64,000 nt of DNA from Bradyrhizobium diazoefficiens (GTDB lineage Bacteria > Pseudomonadota > Alphaproteobacteria > Rhizobiales > Xanthobacteraceae). Below, piece after piece: positions 48,031-59,386 of this stretch. Position numbers and translations under genes: made by a program. How positions within the stretch are numbered: the stretch's first letter is position 1; each line of letters opens with the position of its first letter. Below the pieces are notes generated by a model. The model made no database searches. It saw only the letters and a list, made by a program, of their open reading frames with translations, and was not told the DNA's origin. The stretch covers positions 248,001 through 312,000 of the forward strand of contig NZ_JAENXS010000002.1 in assembly GCF_016612535.1 (NCBI RefSeq), written 5' to 3'.

Positions 48031-49335
48031 CTACTTGCGATCCTTGATCGCCACGTAGTCGCGCTTGGTGACGCCGGTGTAGAGCTGCCGCGGACGGCCG
48101 ATCTTCTGCTGCGGGTCCTCAATCATCTCGCTCCACTGGCTGATCCAGCCGACGGTGCGGGCGACCGCGAACAGCACGGTGAACATCGAAACCGGGAAGC
48201 CCATCGCCTTCAGCGTGATGCCCGAATAGAAGTCGACGTTCGGGTAGAGCTTGCGGTCGATGAAGTACTGGTCGCTGAGCGCGATCTTCTCAAGCTCGAG
48301 CGCCACCTTCAGCATCGGATCGTCGCCATGGCCGGTCTCCTTGAGCACGGCGTGACACATCTTTTGCATGATTTTGGCGCGCGGATCATAGTTCTTGTAG
48401 ACGCGGTGACCGAAGCCCATCAGCCGGACTTCCGAGTTCTTGTCCTTCACCTTGGCGATGAACTCGGGGATCTTGTCCACGCTGCCGATCTCGGCGAGCA
48501 TCGCCAGCGCGGCTTCGTTGGCGCCGCCATGCGCCGGGCCCCAGAGGCAGGCGATGCCGGCGGCGATGCAGGCGAACGGGTTGGCGCCGGAGGAGCCGGC
48601 GATGCGCACCGTCGAGGTCGAGGCATTCTGCTCGTGGTCGGCATGCAGGATGAAGATCTTGTCCAGCGCGTCAGCGAGCACCGGGTTGATCTTGTACTCC
48701 TCGCACGGCACGGCGAAGCACATGTTGAGGAAGTTCTCGGCGAAGGAGAGCGAGTTCTTCGGATACACGAAGGGCTGGCCGACCGTGTACTTGTAGGCCA
48801 TCGCCGCCAGCGTCGGGATCTTCGCGATCATACGCATGGAGGCGATCATGCGCTGCTTCGGATCGTTGATGTCGGTGGAGTCGTGATAGAACGCGGCAAG
48901 CGCGCCAACGGACGCCACCATCACCGCCATCGGATGTGCGTCGCGGCGGAAGCCCTGGAAGAAGCGGGCCATCTGCTCGTGCACCATCGTGTGATGGATC
49001 ACGCGGTCGTCGAAATCCTTCTTCTGCGCGGCGGTCGGCAGCTCCCCGAACAGCAGGAGATAGCAGGTCTCGAGGAAGTCGCCGTTCTCGGCGAGCTGCT
49101 CGATCGGATAGCCGCGGTATTCCAGCACGCCCGCGTCGCCGTCGATATAGGTGATCTTGGACTGGCAACTCGCGGTGGAGGTGAAGCCGGGATCGTAGGT
49201 GAACAGCCCGGACTGGCCGTACAGCTTGCCGATATCGATGACGTCAGGCCCGACGCTGCCGCTGTGGATCGGGAGATCGTAGTTCTTGTTTCCGACCGTC
49301 AGCGTGGCGGTCTTATTGCTTGATTGTGCGTCCAT
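48031..49335 (-). CDS. gltA: Citrate synthase
   Basis: A 434-residue citrate synthase of the hexameric type. Key blocks: active-site His segment [14 protein letters not shown], a second His in [15 protein letters not shown], and the N-terminal extension with [14 protein letters not shown] typical of the type II enzyme regulated by NADH in gram-negative bacteria. It has its own terminator and probably its own promoter in the 157-base gap to gltX. Confidence 0.97.
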   Translation of the reverse strand: MDAQSSNKTATLTVGNKNYDLPIHSGSVGPDVIDIGKLYGQSGLFTYDPGFTSTASCQSKITYIDGDAGVLEYRGYPIEQLAENGDFLETCYLLLFGELPTAAQKKDFDDRVIHHTMVHEQMARFFQGFRRDAHPMAVMVASVGALAAFYHDSTDINDPKQRMIASMRMIAKIPTLAAMAYKYTVGQPFVYPKNSLSFAENFLNMCFAVPCEEYKINPVLADALDKIFILHADHEQNASTSTVRIAGSSGANPFACIAAGIACLWGPAHGGANEAALAMLAEIGSVDKIPEFIAKVKDKNSEVRLMGFGHRVYKNYDPRAKIMQKMCHAVLKETGHGDDPMLKVALELEKIALSDQYFIDRKLYPNVDFYSGITLKAMGFPVSMFTVLFAVARTVGWISQWSEMIEDPQQKIGRPRQLYTGVTKRDYVAIKDRK

Positions 49336-49492
49336 CAGAGGTCCCCGATGTAAGGTGAAACGGGCCGGACCCGGAAGGCCCCGTTGAGATCGTGGGGCAG
49401 GCCGGATATTCCAGAAGGTACGGTCAAGATGGGTATATTATTGCTGTGTGCGCTGCAAGATGGCGCCCCGCATGCTCGACTTACGTCGTAGC

Positions 49493-50920
49493 CTAGTCCT
49501 TGGCCTGATCCTTAAGCCGGCCTAAACTCTCCGCGCGTCCCAGCACGTCCAAAACCTCAAATATACCAGGCGATGTCGACCGACCCGTCAGCGCGGCCCG
49601 CAGTGGCTGCGCCACCGCGCCGAGCTTGAGGCTATTTTCCTCGGCAAATGCGCGCAGCGCGGCCTCGGCATTGGCCGCGCTCCAGGTCTCGACATTCTCC
49701 AGTGCGGAATGAAGCTGGCCGATCAACTTGCGGTTCTCAGGCGTCAGCAGGGCTGCTGCCTTGGGATCGAGCTGCAACGGCCGGTCGGCGAAGATGAAAT
49801 AGGCGCTGTCGATCAGTTCGATCAGGGTCTTGGCGCGCTCCTTCAGGGCCGGCATGGCCTTCAGCAGCTGTGCCCGCGTGGCATCGTTCAACTTGGCCTT
49901 AATCTCGTCGCGGGCGGGCACGACGTGGTCGAGCACGTCCTCGAACGCCTTCACGAGTGATTGATCGTCGGCGTGGCGAATGTAGTGGCCGTTGAGGTTT
50001 TCCAGCTTGGCGAAATCGAACCGCGCCGCGCCGCGCCCGACGCTGGCGAGGTCGAACGCCGCAATCATCTCCTCGGTCGAGAAGATCTCCTGATCGCCAT
50101 GGCTCCAGCCGAGCCGGACGAGATAGTTGCGCAGCGCGGCCGGGAGGTACCCCATGGCGCGGTAGGCATCGACGCCGAGCGCGCCGTGCCGCTTCGACAG
50201 TTTTGAGCCGTCCGGACCGTGGATCAGCGGGATGTGGGACATGCTCGGCAACGCCCAGCCCATCGCATCGTAGATCTGCTTCTGGCGCGCGGCGTTGATC
50301 AAATGGTCGTCGCCACGGATGACGTGGGTGACGCCCATGTCGTGGTCGTCCACGACCACCGCGAGCATGTAGGTCGGATTGCCATCGCCGCGCAGCAGGA
50401 CGAGGTCGTCGAGGTTCTCGTTCTGCCAGACCACGCGGCCCTGCACCTGGTCCTCGATCACGGTCTCGCCGGTCTGCGGCGCGCGCAGACGGATGGTCGG
50501 CTTGACGTCGGACGGCGCCGTTGCGGGATCGCGGTCGCGCCAGAGGCCGTCATAGAGGCGGGTGCGGCCCTCGGCCCGCGCCTTCTCGCGCATGGCGGTG
50601 AGCTCCTCGGCGGTGGCGTAGCAACGATAGGCCTTGCCGTCGGCAAGCAGCTGTTCGGCGACTTCGCGGTGGCGGGCGGCGCGGCTGAACTGGTAGATGA
50701 CGTCGCCATCCCAGCCGAGCTCCAGCCATTTCAGCCCGTCCAAAATCGCGCCGATCGCAGCCTCGGTGGAGCGCTCCCGGTCGGTGTCCTCGATCCGGAG
50801 CAGCATCTTGCCGCCGTGCTTCTTTGCATAGAGCCAATTGAACAGCGCCGTGCGGGCGCCCCCGATATGGAGGAAGCCGGTGGGCGAGGGAGCAAAGCGG
50901 GTGACGACGGAATCGGTCAT
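49493..50920 (-). CDS. gltX: Glutamyl-tRNA synthetase
   Basis: A 475-residue class I synthetase. HIGH motif is in [24 protein letters not shown] in [16 protein letters not shown], and the C-terminal helical anticodon-binding part follows. It is divergent from glnS, whose product shares ancestry with this family. Length is standard. Confidence 0.97.
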   Translation of the reverse strand: MTDSVVTRFAPSPTGFLHIGGARTALFNWLYAKKHGGKMLLRIEDTDRERSTEAAIGAILDGLKWLELGWDGDVIYQFSRAARHREVAEQLLADGKAYRCYATAEELTAMREKARAEGRTRLYDGLWRDRDPATAPSDVKPTIRLRAPQTGETVIEDQVQGRVVWQNENLDDLVLLRGDGNPTYMLAVVVDDHDMGVTHVIRGDDHLINAARQKQIYDAMGWALPSMSHIPLIHGPDGSKLSKRHGALGVDAYRAMGYLPAALRNYLVRLGWSHGDQEIFSTEEMIAAFDLASVGRGAARFDFAKLENLNGHYIRHADDQSLVKAFEDVLDHVVPARDEIKAKLNDATRAQLLKAMPALKERAKTLIELIDSAYFIFADRPLQLDPKAAALLTPENRKLIGQLHSALENVETWSAANAEAALRAFAEENSLKLGAVAQPLRAALTGRSTSPGIFEVLDVLGRAESLGRLKDQAKD

Positions 50921-51076
50921 TCTTGGCAGGGCCTATGCATTGGAGGCGGTGGTATATAACAGGACCGGAGCATAACTAAAGCCCGGCAGCGGACCGCTCA
51001 GGGCCTTGCTTAAGCCCTTGGCTCAGCCAAGCAAATTTGGCAGAAGGGCCGCTGATTTCCCTACAGGATTTTCGTA

Positions 51077-52753
<1,677 letters not shown>

Positions 52754-52762
52754 GGAACGAAA

Positions 52763-53149
52763 ATGAGCAATGAAGCCGACGCCATCGTTTCCGCCATCAT
52801 TGCGAAATGGTGCGCCGGCTTTGCGACGCTCGATGCGGCTGCGCTGTCATCGCTCTATGCGACGAACGCTTTCTTGTTCGGCTCCAATCCAAAGCTTTAC
52901 CGGGGCCGAGACGGCGTCGCGGATTATGTCAACGGCCTGCCGCGCTGGCGCAAGCCGAGCGCGGTGTTTTCCGAGGTGCAGATCGCGCACGCGGGCCCTG
53001 ACATCATCAACATGGGGGCAATCGTGTCGTTCGATCTCGCGGGCGAGCGCCCCGATCTCGTCGTCAAGATGAGCTGGGTCATCCTACGCGAGGACGGCGA
53101 CTGGAAGATCGTCAATCACCATGCCTCGGCCAAGGCGCCGCTGATCTGA
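52763..53149 (+). CDS. SnoaL-like (NTF2 fold) small protein
   Basis: A 128-residue protein with the cystatin-like NTF2 fold pattern (AIIAKWCAGFATLDAAALSSLY; WVILREDGDWKIVNHHAS). The SgcJ/EcaC subgroup of SnoaL-like proteins has this form and mostly unknown roles. It lies ten bases after glnS, so it may be co-transcribed. No catalytic assignment can be made. Confidence 0.8.
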   Translation: MSNEADAIVSAIIAKWCAGFATLDAAALSSLYATNAFLFGSNPKLYRGRDGVADYVNGLPRWRKPSAVFSEVQIAHAGPDIINMGAIVSFDLAGERPDLVVKMSWVILREDGDWKIVNHHASAKAPLI

Positions 53150-53239
53150 CAGGCGAGCGGCACACGGCATCGTCATGCCTGTGAAAGCAACGAACGCGCC
53201 TCCGGTGCGTTGTGTGGGTCCCCAATCAAGGATCCCACC

Positions 53240-53473
53240 ATGCAGAACATCGCAGAGCATATGGAAGTCATCGGTGCCGATGGCGTCCATATCGGCACGG
53301 TCGACACGGTCGAGGGCAACCGCATCAAGCTGACCAGGAAGGACAGCGGCGAGGGTAGCCACAAGGGCCACCACCACTTCATCGATAAGGGCCTTGTGGC
53401 CGATATCGAAGGCAACAAGGTCCGGCTGTCGGCCAAGGCGGATGTCGCCGTGACGATGGAAGAGGAAAAGTAG
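53240..53473 (+). CDS. DUF2171 small protein
   Basis: A 77-residue protein matching DUF2171 (EVIGADGVHIGTVDTVEGN, IKLTRKDS, HHFIDKGLV), a PRC-barrel-like fold of about 75 residues with a His-rich loop (HKGHHHF). Function unknown; it stands 90 bases after the SnoaL-like gene. The longer frame from 53210 lacks support; ATG 53240 starts the domain. Confidence 0.82.
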   Translation: MQNIAEHMEVIGADGVHIGTVDTVEGNRIKLTRKDSGEGSHKGHHHFIDKGLVADIEGNKVRLSAKADVAVTMEEEK

Positions 53474-53568
53474 GGGCCGCAGCCGTTCGTTCCTGATTCG
53501 TACCGCTATTCGGGCTCCTGCACGTTCCGGTAGCCTCCACCCCCGTCGCGTATCGTAAGGTGCAGGGA

Positions 53569-55860
53569 ATGGCGGAGCCGGGCCGGCCAGTGCGGTCCCA
53601 AGGGGGCGCAGGCGGTATCGCGGGGACTTGGCCCGGCGGCCGCACCGCGTCGGCCGGCGGCTTTGTACCGGCAGGCCTTGGCTTTTGGCCTGCATTTGTC
53701 GAAACGCTGCGCGAATGGGCAAAGGCCGAAGCCGGCGCCGGGCGGCTGTTCCCCTGGGTGCCCGTGGCGTTTGGTAGCGGCATCGCGCTCTACTTCGCCG
53801 CGGATCATGAGCCGGTGTTGTGGGTCGCTGCCGCGACGGCGCTCGTGTTTGCGCTTGGCGCGGCCTTGTTGCGGCGGAGCCGGCTGTTCGCGCCCGCGAT
53901 CATGATCGCAGCGGTCGTGGCGGGTTTTGCCATGGCGACCTGGAAGACGGCACGGATCGCGCACATTGTGCTGGCAAAGCCGCTTTATTCGGTGTCGCTG
54001 TCGGGTTTCGTCGAGACCCGTGACATCCGCGAGCGCACCGACCGTTTCGTGCTGCGCGTCACCGCGATGGAGGCGCAGCGCAGCGACGTGAAGCTCGACC
54101 GTGTGCGCCTCTCGGTGCGCAAGGGGACCGCGCCCGACGTCGGCAGCTTTGTGCAGCTGAAGGCGCGGCTGATGCCGCCGCTCGCGCCGCTCCGGCCGGG
54201 CAGCTACGATTTTTCACGCGACATGTTCTTCCAGGGCATCGGCGCCTCCGGCTTCGTGATGGGAGCGATCAAAGCGACCGCACCGCCCGATGCCGGAGGG
54301 CTACAGCTGCGCTATGCGGCTGTCATGCAGGGTCTGCGCGATGCGATCGACGCGCGTATCCGCGCCAGGCTCGACGGTGACAACCGCGCGATCGCGACGG
54401 CGCTGCTGACCGGGCGCCGCGACGCAATCACCACGCCCGTCAACGATGCGATGTTCATCTCCGGCCTCGGCCATGTCTTGTCGATCTCCGGCTACCACAT
54501 GGCGGTCGTTGCCGGCGTCGTCTTCTTCGTGGTCCGCGCGCTGCTTGCGTTGATCCCGGGATTGGCGGTCGGCTTTCCTATCAAGAAATGGTCGGCCGCC
54601 GCGGCGCTGTTTGCGTCCGCTTTCTATTTGCTGCTCTCGGGCGCGGAGGTCGCAACCCAGAGATCGTTCTTCATGACCGCGGTGGTGCTGATCGCGGTGA
54701 TGGTCGATCGCAGGGCGATCACGTTCCGCACCTTGGCGGTGGCGGCGCTGATCGTGCTCGCCGTTGCGCCGGAAGCGTTGGTGCATCCGAGCTTCCAGAT
54801 GTCGTACGCCGCGACGCTCGGGCTGGTGGCGCTGGTGCAGATCGGCATGCCGAACCTGTTCGCGTCTCCCGATCATTCCACGACCGCACGGATCGCGCTG
54901 TGGGGCGGCCGCGAGATCGCGATGCTGTTCATGGCCTCGACGATCGCGGGGCTTGCGACCACGCCTTATGCCGCCTTCCATTTCCACCGCGTCACGCCCT
55001 ACGGCGTGCTCGCCAATCTCGGCGCGATGCCGGTGGTCTCGGCGCTGGTGATGCCGGCCGGGCTGTTGGGATTGCTCGCAGCGCCGTTCGGGCTCGATGG
55101 CGTGTTCTGGTGGCTGATGGGGATCGGCATCGACTGGATGATCGCAGTCACGCGATGGGTGGCCGCGCTACCCGGCGCGGTCGGCCATGTTACGGCCTTC
55201 GGCATCGCGCCGCTGATTGGAGCGAGCCTCGGCCTGATCCTGATGGGCTTGTTGCGCACGCCGCTGCGCTGGTCGGGCGCATGCGTGCTCGTGGCGGCGA
55301 TCGTCTGGGGCCTGTCGGTGCGGCAACCCGACATTCTCATCGCCGGTAACGGCCAGAACGTCGCGGTGCGGGGCCGGGACGGGCAGCTGCATCTGATCAG
55401 GACGAACAAGGACAATTTCCTGCTCAAGGAGTGGCTCGCGGCGGACGCTGACCCGCGCGACGCCGGCAGCGCCTCGTTCAGTGATGGCGTGTCGTGCGAC
55501 GAGTCCGGTTGCGTGACGCCGCTCGCCGACGGTCGCATCATTGCGCTGGCACTGCGCATCGATGCGCTGGCCGATGATTGCAGTCGCGCTGCGCTGGTGG
55601 TGACGGCAAGGCCGGCGCCGCCGGATTGCGCCGCAATGGTGGTCGATAGGTCGCGTCTCGTGCGCCAGGGCGCGCTGGCGCTGACCCGGCGCGGCGACGG
55701 TTTTGCGGTTCAATCGGTAAGAGCGAGAGGCGCAAACCGCCCCTGGTCGCCGGCGGCAGCCGGCGATGGAGATTTCGAGCTGACCCTCATGCCACGGTCG
55801 GCAGCTCCGCGCTCAAAAGACGCAACGCCGTCGGAGGTCGACCTCCAGGCCGAGGACTAA
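53569..55860 (+). CDS. ComEC/Rec2-family membrane protein
   Basis: A 763-residue polytopic protein: N-terminal DUF4131-like part (about residues 60-200), the ComEC competence domain with many helices (GLGHVLSISGYHMAVVAGVV; VHPSFQMSYAATLGLVAL), and a C-terminal part in the position of the metallo-beta-lactamase domain (PDILIAGNGQNVAVRG) but without a visible HxHxDH motif. It would form the inner membrane DNA channel if competence exists. ATG 53569 is favoured over GTG 53560; AAGG precedes it at about eight bases. Confidence 0.88.
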   Translation: MAEPGRPVRSQGGAGGIAGTWPGGRTASAGGFVPAGLGFWPAFVETLREWAKAEAGAGRLFPWVPVAFGSGIALYFAADHEPVLWVAAATALVFALGAALLRRSRLFAPAIMIAAVVAGFAMATWKTARIAHIVLAKPLYSVSLSGFVETRDIRERTDRFVLRVTAMEAQRSDVKLDRVRLSVRKGTAPDVGSFVQLKARLMPPLAPLRPGSYDFSRDMFFQGIGASGFVMGAIKATAPPDAGGLQLRYAAVMQGLRDAIDARIRARLDGDNRAIATALLTGRRDAITTPVNDAMFISGLGHVLSISGYHMAVVAGVVFFVVRALLALIPGLAVGFPIKKWSAAAALFASAFYLLLSGAEVATQRSFFMTAVVLIAVMVDRRAITFRTLAVAALIVLAVAPEALVHPSFQMSYAATLGLVALVQIGMPNLFASPDHSTTARIALWGGREIAMLFMASTIAGLATTPYAAFHFHRVTPYGVLANLGAMPVVSALVMPAGLLGLLAAPFGLDGVFWWLMGIGIDWMIAVTRWVAALPGAVGHVTAFGIAPLIGASLGLILMGLLRTPLRWSGACVLVAAIVWGLSVRQPDILIAGNGQNVAVRGRDGQLHLIRTNKDNFLLKEWLAADADPRDAGSASFSDGVSCDESGCVTPLADGRIIALALRIDALADDCSRAALVVTARPAPPDCAAMVVDRSRLVRQGALALTRRGDGFAVQSVRARGANRPWSPAAAGDGDFELTLMPRSAAPRSKDATPSEVDLQAED

Positions 55861-55926
55861 GACCTGCTGACCAAGACCTGCCTGACCAAGACCTGCCTGA
55901 TCAAGACCTGCCTGATCAAGACCTGC
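55859..55926. repeat. Tandem 15-base repeats at the ComEC gene end
   Basis: The unit AAGACCTGCCTGACC occurs in about four and a half copies (starting at 55859, 55873, 55888, 55903 and 55918; the first is 14 bases, and copies three and four have ATC for ACC). It runs from the ComEC stop codon to within four bases of the next gene's stop codon. Confidence 0.85.
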
Positions 55927-55929
55927 GCG

Positions 55930-56367
55930 TCAGCCGATCGGCAGGCGGCGCGTGGTGGTCGGGCGATTGTCGGCGACGGTCTGCGGCTTGTTCTCACGCT
56001 CGCTGAGCGGCTGCGTGACCGGCAGTTGCAGCACGGTTGCGCGCTGGCCTTCGACCAGCTGCGTCACCAGCACGTATTTGCCGTCGGGGAATTCGATCGC
56101 GTCGTGATGGCGATCGGGAATGTGCGGATCGATCTTGCCGAACTTGCCGACGCGCGAGTTGATCGTGCGCGTCCAGATCCAGCGATTGTCGTAGCGGACG
56201 TTGTCGGCGAAGGCGAGCTCCGTTCCCGGTAGCAGGCAGACCGCGACCGACATGTCGGCTTCGGAAGCGAAGCCGCGCGTCGAGGTGCCGCGAAACGTTG
56301 TCGTGACGATCGTCTCGCCGACTTCTGCGGGACGCGTCGCGACGGCATGCAGGCTGTAGTCACACAT
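55930..56367 (-). CDS. Conserved hypothetical protein, MCDYSLH family
   Basis: A 145-residue cytosolic protein starting MCDYSLHAVATRPAEVGE, a form I recall from many Rhizobiales proteins of unknown function; Cys and His lie near the start and CLLPGTELAFADN follows. The last 25 residues are basic and Thr/Arg-rich. The ATG at 56367 has a GAGGAG site, while the longer frame to 56820 is not credible. No function can be given. Confidence 0.75.
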   Translation of the reverse strand: MCDYSLHAVATRPAEVGETIVTTTFRGTSTRGFASEADMSVAVCLLPGTELAFADNVRYDNRWIWTRTINSRVGKFGKIDPHIPDRHHDAIEFPDGKYVLVTQLVEGQRATVLQLPVTQPLSERENKPQTVADNRPTTTRRLPIG

Positions 56368-56561
56368 CGGGTGCTCCTCAATCAGGATAGCAACCCGCGC
56401 CTCTGTCTCCGAGGCGCAGGCCTCTATCAGAGTGGAAGCTTGCGATGATATGCCATGTTGAGGGCAAATCTGCGGCTTAGGTCCGCACGCTGCCATCACA
56501 ATATCTTTTTCAAATGCACGAGGAACAAAACCTGCTCCCGTGCATTCGGCGAACTGCTCCC

Positions 56562-56765
56562 TTAGCGGCCAGCAGGTGCCGACCAGCCCGAATACTGCCA
56601 GGCCGGTTGCGTCTGCTGCTCGACCGCGTTTCGGGCGTTGCGGAATTGCTCGCCCGTCGCCTGCGCGGCCTTGCGGGCGTGATGCTGCGGCTGCGCGGCG
56701 AAGGCTTGCGATGCGGATGACGCGATCAGCGCCATCGTGACGGTGCTCAAAATGATCTTGCGCAT
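56562..56765 (-). CDS. Small secreted protein of 67 residues
   Basis: An export signal (KIILSTVTMALIASSASQAFA) is followed by a short His/Gln-rich segment (AQPQHHARKAAQATGEQF) and an aromatic C-terminus. A clear GAGGAG site precedes the ATG. Proteins of this kind are common in Bradyrhizobium with unknown role. Confidence 0.7.
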   Translation of the reverse strand: MRKIILSTVTMALIASSASQAFAAQPQHHARKAAQATGEQFRNARNAVEQQTQPAWQYSGWSAPAGR

Positions 56766-56964
56766 GGTCGTCTCCTCGGTCTCTCAAGGCCTGCGAAGCG
56801 GTAATTGCTCCGTGCGGCATACCGGGGATGTAGCGCTGAAGAGGTGGCCGGATAATCTGTGCAAAATCAGAAAGACTATCCAGCCGGAGCGGACAATCGT
56901 CCGCTCCGATCGTTATGGCGCAGCCATCAGCGGGCGGCGCGCGACAGGCTCAATATTTAGAGGC

Positions 56965-57666
56965 TCAGTATTTGCGGTAGAGCCCGATCAGCTTGCCCTG
57001 AATCTTCACCCGGTTGGGCGGCAAGATACGGACTTCATAGGCGGCGTTCGCGGGCTCGAGCGCGATCGAGGCGCCGCGGCGGCGGAAGCGCTTGAGCGTT
57101 GCCTCCTCGTCGTCGATCAAGGCGACCACGATATCGCCGGTGTCGGCGCTCTCGTTGCGCTGGATCAGCGCCATATCACCGTCGAGGATGCCGGCCTCGA
57201 CCATCGAATCGCCGCGCACTTCGAGCGCGTAGTGCTCGCCCGAGCCGAGCATGTCCGGCGGGACGCTGATGGTGTGGCTGCGGGTCTGCAAGGCCTCGAT
57301 CGGCGTACCGGCCGCGATCCGGCCCATCACGGGCACCGCGACGGGACGCTCGCCGTCGTCCATAGACGGGCTGGAGGTCGTGCGCACCTTGCCGAGATTA
57401 CCTTCGATCACGCTCGGCGTGAAGCCGCGGCGAGTGCCGGCGGCGGCCTGGAGCTCCGGCAGCTTGATCACCTCGATGGCGCGGGCGCGGTTAGGCAGGC
57501 GTCGGATGAAGCCGCGCTCCTCGAGCGCGGTGATCAGGCGGTGGATGCCCGATTTCGAGCGCAGATCGAGCGCGTCCTTCATTTCGTCGAACGAGGGCGG
57601 CACGCCGCTTTCCTTCAGCCGTTCGCTGATGAATCGCAGGAGCTCGTATTGTTTGCGCGTTAGCAT
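56965..57666 (-). CDS. lexA: LexA repressor
   Basis: A 233-residue SOS repressor. N-terminal winged helix ([36 protein letters not shown]), an Ala-Gly self-cleavage site in [12 protein letters not shown], catalytic Ser in RGDSMVEAG and Lys in ATLKRFRR. The ATG at 57666 is the normal LexA start; the frame's TTG at 57675 adds three residues. An SOS box lies upstream. Confidence 0.96.
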   Translation of the reverse strand: MLTRKQYELLRFISERLKESGVPPSFDEMKDALDLRSKSGIHRLITALEERGFIRRLPNRARAIEVIKLPELQAAAGTRRGFTPSVIEGNLGKVRTTSSPSMDDGERPVAVPVMGRIAAGTPIEALQTRSHTISVPPDMLGSGEHYALEVRGDSMVEAGILDGDMALIQRNESADTGDIVVALIDDEEATLKRFRRRGASIALEPANAAYEVRILPPNRVKIQGKLIGLYRKY

Positions 57667-57766
57667 CTCGACCAAAATCCCCCGGTTGATGTCGTCCGAT
57701 TCCGAGACGCTGAATTCGGCAATAAGCCGCTACACGCTCGAAACAAATCATGAACGGACACTATAT

Positions 57767-57781
57767 GTTCGATACATGTTC
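57767..57781. promoter_or_regulatory. LexA (SOS) box upstream of lexA
   Basis: GTTCGATACATGTTC is an exact GTTC-N7-GTTC direct repeat, the alphaproteobacterial LexA target. It lies 101 bases before the lexA start, as expected for autorepression. The neighbouring moeA gene ends at 57843 and is read in the same direction, so the box is not in its promoter. Confidence 0.85.
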
Positions 57782-57842
57782 CGCAACTGCTTAATTTACC
57801 GTGAACGCGGCAAAGTTCGCGGAACGCATGCGAACGAGGCGA

Positions 57843-59054
57843 TCAGGCGGGCAGTCGCAGCACCTCGCATGGCGTGCCGGCTTCGGCCTTCGGTGCGAAC
57901 GGCACGCGGACGAGAAGTGCCTGTGCCGCAGCGAGATTCGCAAGCAGCGAGGAATCCTGGTGATCGACGGGAAGGGCGACGAGCGTGCCGTCATCGCGCA
58001 CATCGAGGCGCGCGCGAAGATAATCCTCGCGCTGGTCGTTGGCGCCGACAGCGCGGCCGAGCACGGCGCGTTCGCGACGATGGTGAACCACCGAACGGCC
58101 TGACAGCGCGCGAATCAGCGGCACCAGGAACAGGAAACCGCAAACGTAGGATGACACGGGATTGCCGGGCAGGCCGATCACGCGCATGGCGCCGAGTTGC
58201 CCGTTCATCATCGGCTTGCCCGGCCGCATCGCGATCTTCCAGAACGCCATCGAGATGCCTTCATCCCTCAGCGCCTGCTGCACCAGATCGTGGTCGCCGA
58301 CCGAGGCGCCCCCCGTCGTGATCAGGATGTCGGCGCCGGTCGCGCGCGCGCGGCGGATGCCGGCGGTGGTGGCCGACAGCGTGTCGGCGGCGACCCCGAG
58401 GTCGATGGTGTCAGCGCCTTCGCTGCGGGCGAGGGCATGCAGGGCGTAGCCGTTGGAATAGACGATCTGGCCATGGCCGGGCGTACTGCCCGGCATCACC
58501 AGCTCGTCGCCGGTCGCGAGAATCGCGACCTTTGGACGGCGGCGAACTGCAAGCTGCGGATAATTCATGCCGGCGGCGAGCGCGAGGTCGCGCTCGGTCA
58601 GCCGGGCGCCCTTGCGCAGGAGCACGTCACCCTCGGAGAAGTCGATGCCGGCGGGACGGATGTGCCGGCCGGTGACGGCGGCTTCCTTGATGGTGATGCG
58701 CTTGCCGTCTGCGACGGTGTCCTCCTGGATCACAACGGCGTCAGCGCCGTCGGGAACGACGCCACCGGTGAAGATCCGCACGGCCTCGCCGGCGCCGACC
58801 GTTCCTGCAAATGGGCGGCCGGCCGCGACCTCGCCGATGACGGTGAGCTGTGCATCGACCCTGGCCGCGTCGGCCGCGCGGACGGCATAGCCATCCATCG
58901 CCGACATCGCCTCGGGCGGTTGCGTCCGCCGCGCCGCGACGTCGCACGCGAGCACGCGATGGAAGGCTTCATCGAGGGCGATCGTTTCCTCAGGCCGCGG
59001 CTCCGCACCCGCGAGCACCGCGGCAAGCGCGTCAGAAACCGGCATGAGGGCCAC
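57843..59054 (-). CDS. moeA: Molybdopterin molybdenumtransferase MoeA
   Basis: A 403-residue enzyme inserting molybdate into adenylylated molybdopterin. Family blocks: RRTQPPEAMSAMDGYAVRA, IFTGGVVPDGADAVVIQED, TTGGASVGDHDLVQQAL and MRPGKPMMNGQLG, and a C-terminal barrel. The GTG at 59054 is favoured: GGAG lies eight bases upstream and it gives a start MALMPVSD; an ATG nine bases later (59045) is the alternative. The frame extends to 59099 with a TTG. Confidence 0.93.
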   Translation of the reverse strand: MALMPVSDALAAVLAGAEPRPEETIALDEAFHRVLACDVAARRTQPPEAMSAMDGYAVRAADAARVDAQLTVIGEVAAGRPFAGTVGAGEAVRIFTGGVVPDGADAVVIQEDTVADGKRITIKEAAVTGRHIRPAGIDFSEGDVLLRKGARLTERDLALAAGMNYPQLAVRRRPKVAILATGDELVMPGSTPGHGQIVYSNGYALHALARSEGADTIDLGVAADTLSATTAGIRRARATGADILITTGGASVGDHDLVQQALRDEGISMAFWKIAMRPGKPMMNGQLGAMRVIGLPGNPVSSYVCGFLFLVPLIRALSGRSVVHHRRERAVLGRAVGANDQREDYLRARLDVRDDGTLVALPVDHQDSSLLANLAAAQALLVRVPFAPKAEAGTPCEVLRLPA

Positions 59055-59188
59055 GGTAAAAGCTCCAGCTTGGGCAACGCAGATATCGGGTTGCGGCAAG
59101 CGTTCTAGCCGAGTGCGCGCGTTGAGGCAAAATGGATAAGCGTGTGCTGAATCCAGCTACTTCTGTAACAACAGCGCACCAGATCGGC

Positions 59189-59386
59189 CTACCGGCTCAC
59201 GCCGGTCTCGTCAAAAATCTTCGACAGATGGCTGCGTGCGGCTCCGTCGGTGATAGCGAGTCGTTCCGCGGCGGCCCTGCGGCCGCAGTTCTTGACGATA
59301 TCGAGAGCGAAGGCGGCTTCGGCGCGGTCGAAGCCGTAGCGCGGGCAAGGCTTCGAGTTGCGCCGAGGCGCCGGGCCGGGGCTCAC
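59189..59386 (-). pseudogene. LuxR-type helix-turn-helix gene cut by a TAG codon
   Basis: The frame encodes 65 residues with a LuxR-like helix-turn-helix (EAAFALDIVKNCGRRAAAERL; ITDGAARSHLSKIFDETGVSR). Where relatives continue with QAELVRL, a TAG stands in place of CAG, and the same frame then reads ADLVR. So one substitution appears to have truncated it; the N-terminal sensor part is also missing. Its GTG start overlaps the stop of the small gene upstream (GTGA). Confidence 0.6.
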
